Source: Actinomycetes bacterium (lineage in GTDB: Bacteria > Actinomycetota > Actinomycetes > JAJYSQ01). Taken from it: 6,475 nucleotides of DNA. The notes beneath the pieces are model-generated. The model did no database searches. It saw only the letters and a program-made list of their open reading frames with translations, and was not told where the DNA came from. This document shows, in pieces, positions 5,247 through 6,475 of this stretch (position 1 is the stretch's first letter; each line of letters starts with the position of its first letter). Location: assembly GCA_021793495.1 (NCBI GenBank), contig JAJYSQ010000104.1:1-6475 (forward strand), in the 5' to 3' direction. The translations under genes were made by a program, and so were the position numbers.

Positions 5247-6475
5247 GTGGATCCGGCCGGCCTGTTCGACCTCCCGGCCCCCCCGCGCCAGGCCTCCGGC
5301 GGCGGCCAGGCTGCGGTGCAGCGGGACGACCCCGAGGCGCCGCTGGCGGTCCGGATGCGCCCGGCGAGCCTGGCCGAGGTGCTGGGGCAGGACCACCTGC
5401 TCGCTCCGGGAGCGCCGCTGCGCCGGCTGGTGGACTCGGGCTCGCCGACCTCGATCATCCTCTGGGGCCCCCCGGGGACCGGGAAGACCACGCTGGCCCA
5501 CCTGGTCGCCCGGGCCTCGGGCGCCCGGTGCGTCGAGCTCAGCGCGGTGACCGCCGGGGTCCGCGAGGTGCGTGCGGCGATGACGGCGGCCGAGCGGGAC
5601 CTGACCGTCTCGGGGCGGCGCACCGTGCTGTTCCTCGACGAGGTGCACCGGTTCTCCAAGTCCCAGCAGGACACGCTGCTACCGGGAGTGGAGCAGCGCT
5701 GGGTGAGCCTGGTCGCGGCCACCACGGAGAACCCGTACTTCTCGGTGGTCTCCCCGTTGTTGTCCCGCACCCTGGTGCTCACCCTGCTGCCGCTGAGCGA
5801 GGACGATGTCCGTACCCTCGTGCGCCGCGCGGTCGCCGACCCCCGGGGGCTGGCCGGTCGAGTGGTGCTGGACCCGGACGCCCTGGAGCACCTGGTGCGG
5901 ATCGCCGGGGGTGATGCGCGCCGGGCGCTGACCGCGCTGGAGGCCGCTGGATCCGCCGCGCTCGAGCTGGGACGCGCCGAGGTCGATGTCGAGCTGGTCG
6001 CCGCCTGCGTGGACCGGGCCGCCGTGCGGTACGACCGGGACGGCGACCAGCACTACGACGTGGCCAGTGCGTTGATCAAGTCGGTGCGCGGCAGCGACGT
6101 GGATGCTGCGCTGCACTACCTGGCCCGGATGGCCGAGGCCGGGGAGGACCCCCGGTTCATCGCCCGGCGGCTGGTCATCCTGGCCAGCGAGGACGTGGGG
6201 ATGGCGGACCCGGCGGCGCTGGGGCTGGCCGTCGCCGCCGCGCAGGCGGTCGCCCTCGTCGGGTGGCCGGAGGCCCGGCTCGCCCTGGCCGAGGCGGTCG
6301 TCTACCTCGCCACCGCGCCGAAGTCCAACGCGGTGATCACCGCGGTCGCCGAGGCGGTGGCCGACGTGCGTGCGGGGCTGGCCGGACCGGTTCCCGCCTT
6401 CCTCCGGGACGCCCACTACGCCGGGGCGCAGCGACTGGGCCATGGTCAGGGGTACCGGTACCCGCACGACTACCC
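5247..6475 (+). CDS. rarA: RarA/MgsA, replication-associated recombination AAA+ ATPase, 3' end outside window
   Basis: RarA (MgsA in E. coli; WRNIP1/Mgs1 family in eukaryotes) is a tetrameric AAA+ ATPase that acts on DNA at stalled replication forks with SSB. The 409 residues visible start [10 protein letters not shown], then a Pro/Ala/Gly-rich linker to about residue 33. The AAA+ core follows: [17 protein letters not shown] (about 36-52), Walker [10 protein letters not shown] (74-82, Lys80), Walker [10 protein letters not shown] (128-136, Asp131/Glu132), sensor 1 AATTEN (157-162, Asn162) and the SPLLSR arginine-finger region (169-174, Arg174). The C-terminal RarA-specific part has [39 protein letters not shown] and [11 protein letters not shown]. 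No stop occurs before the window edge; the family usually ends 30-60 residues after YRYPHDY. An in-frame TAG at 5235-5237 makes GTG 5247 the first start, and the LFDLP beginning fits homologues. The frame is unbroken. Confidence 0.95.
   Translation, partial: MDPAGLFDLPAPPRQASGGGQAAVQRDDPEAPLAVRMRPASLAEVLGQDHLLAPGAPLRRLVDSGSPTSIILWGPPGTGKTTLAHLVARASGARCVELSAVTAGVREVRAAMTAAERDLTVSGRRTVLFLDEVHRFSKSQQDTLLPGVEQRWVSLVAATTENPYFSVVSPLLSRTLVLTLLPLSEDDVRTLVRRAVADPRGLAGRVVLDPDALEHLVRIAGGDARRALTALEAAGSAALELGRAEVDVELVAACVDRAAVRYDRDGDQHYDVASALIKSVRGSDVDAALHYLARMAEAGEDPRFIARRLVILASEDVGMADPAALGLAVAAAQAVALVGWPEARLALAEAVVYLATAPKSNAVITAVAEAVADVRAGLAGPVPAFLRDAHYAGAQRLGHGQGYRYPHDY

Noticed and set aside
5126..5782. 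Minus-strand frames opposite the 5' half of rarA
   Set aside because: Antisense shadows of rarA; no motif, no ribosome site, and they would run through the divergent promoter region.
5108..5914. 268-codon plus-strand frame starting in the 14-base repeat, overlapping rarA
   Set aside because: It is a frame shadow of rarA. The real frame shows Walker A, Walker B and sensor motifs; this one is Gly/Pro/Arg-rich with none.

Overview
This window reads as a chromosomal segment of a very GC-rich actinobacterium. The evidence is the strong G/C bias at third codon positions, GTG starts, and tight ATGA/GTGA gene overlaps. MurG also has actinobacterial hallmarks (HEAN, CRAGATTCAEL, HGNGEQALNALP). The genus and order cannot be fixed from the sequence alone. 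I see no rRNA, tRNA, CRISPR array, transposase or phage gene.

Layout. Positions 1-3439 (+) carry the end of a division and cell wall (dcw) cluster as one tightly packed unit: murG (16-1167), murC (1164-2633) and ftsQ (2630-3439), with 4-base stop/start overlaps at both junctions. MurG makes lipid II on the inner face of the membrane. MurC makes UDP-MurNAc-L-Ala in the cytoplasm, the first amino acid addition to the precursor. FtsQ is the bitopic divisome scaffold. In most actinobacteria ftsZ follows directly. Here ftsQ instead runs tail-to-tail, with a 14-base overlap, into a minus-strand gene (3426-5087). That gene encodes a predicted lipoprotein whose long C-terminal part resembles the N,N-dimethylformamidase beta-subunit-like family. 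A compact divergent intergenic region (5088-5246) separates it from rarA/mgsA (5247 to beyond the window end, +), an AAA+ ATPase of the clamp-loader/RuvB-like type that acts at stalled replication forks.

How the genes relate. murG-murC-ftsQ are almost certainly co-transcribed and translationally coupled, linking precursor synthesis with septum assembly. The lipoprotein gene and rarA look like separate transcription units firing away from each other, and nothing in the sequence ties either to cell wall synthesis.

The most notable structure is at small scale. There are three perfect or near-perfect short tandem duplications: 18-base period in murG, 27-base period in ftsQ, and 14-base period at the start codon of the lipoprotein gene. 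The last one copies the start codon four times and creates a chain of five-codon mini-ORFs (MTTRS-stop), each ending on the next ATG. I found no convincing new multi-gene system. The window is mostly ordinary core genome with a rearranged dcw border and an uncharacterised lipoprotein.
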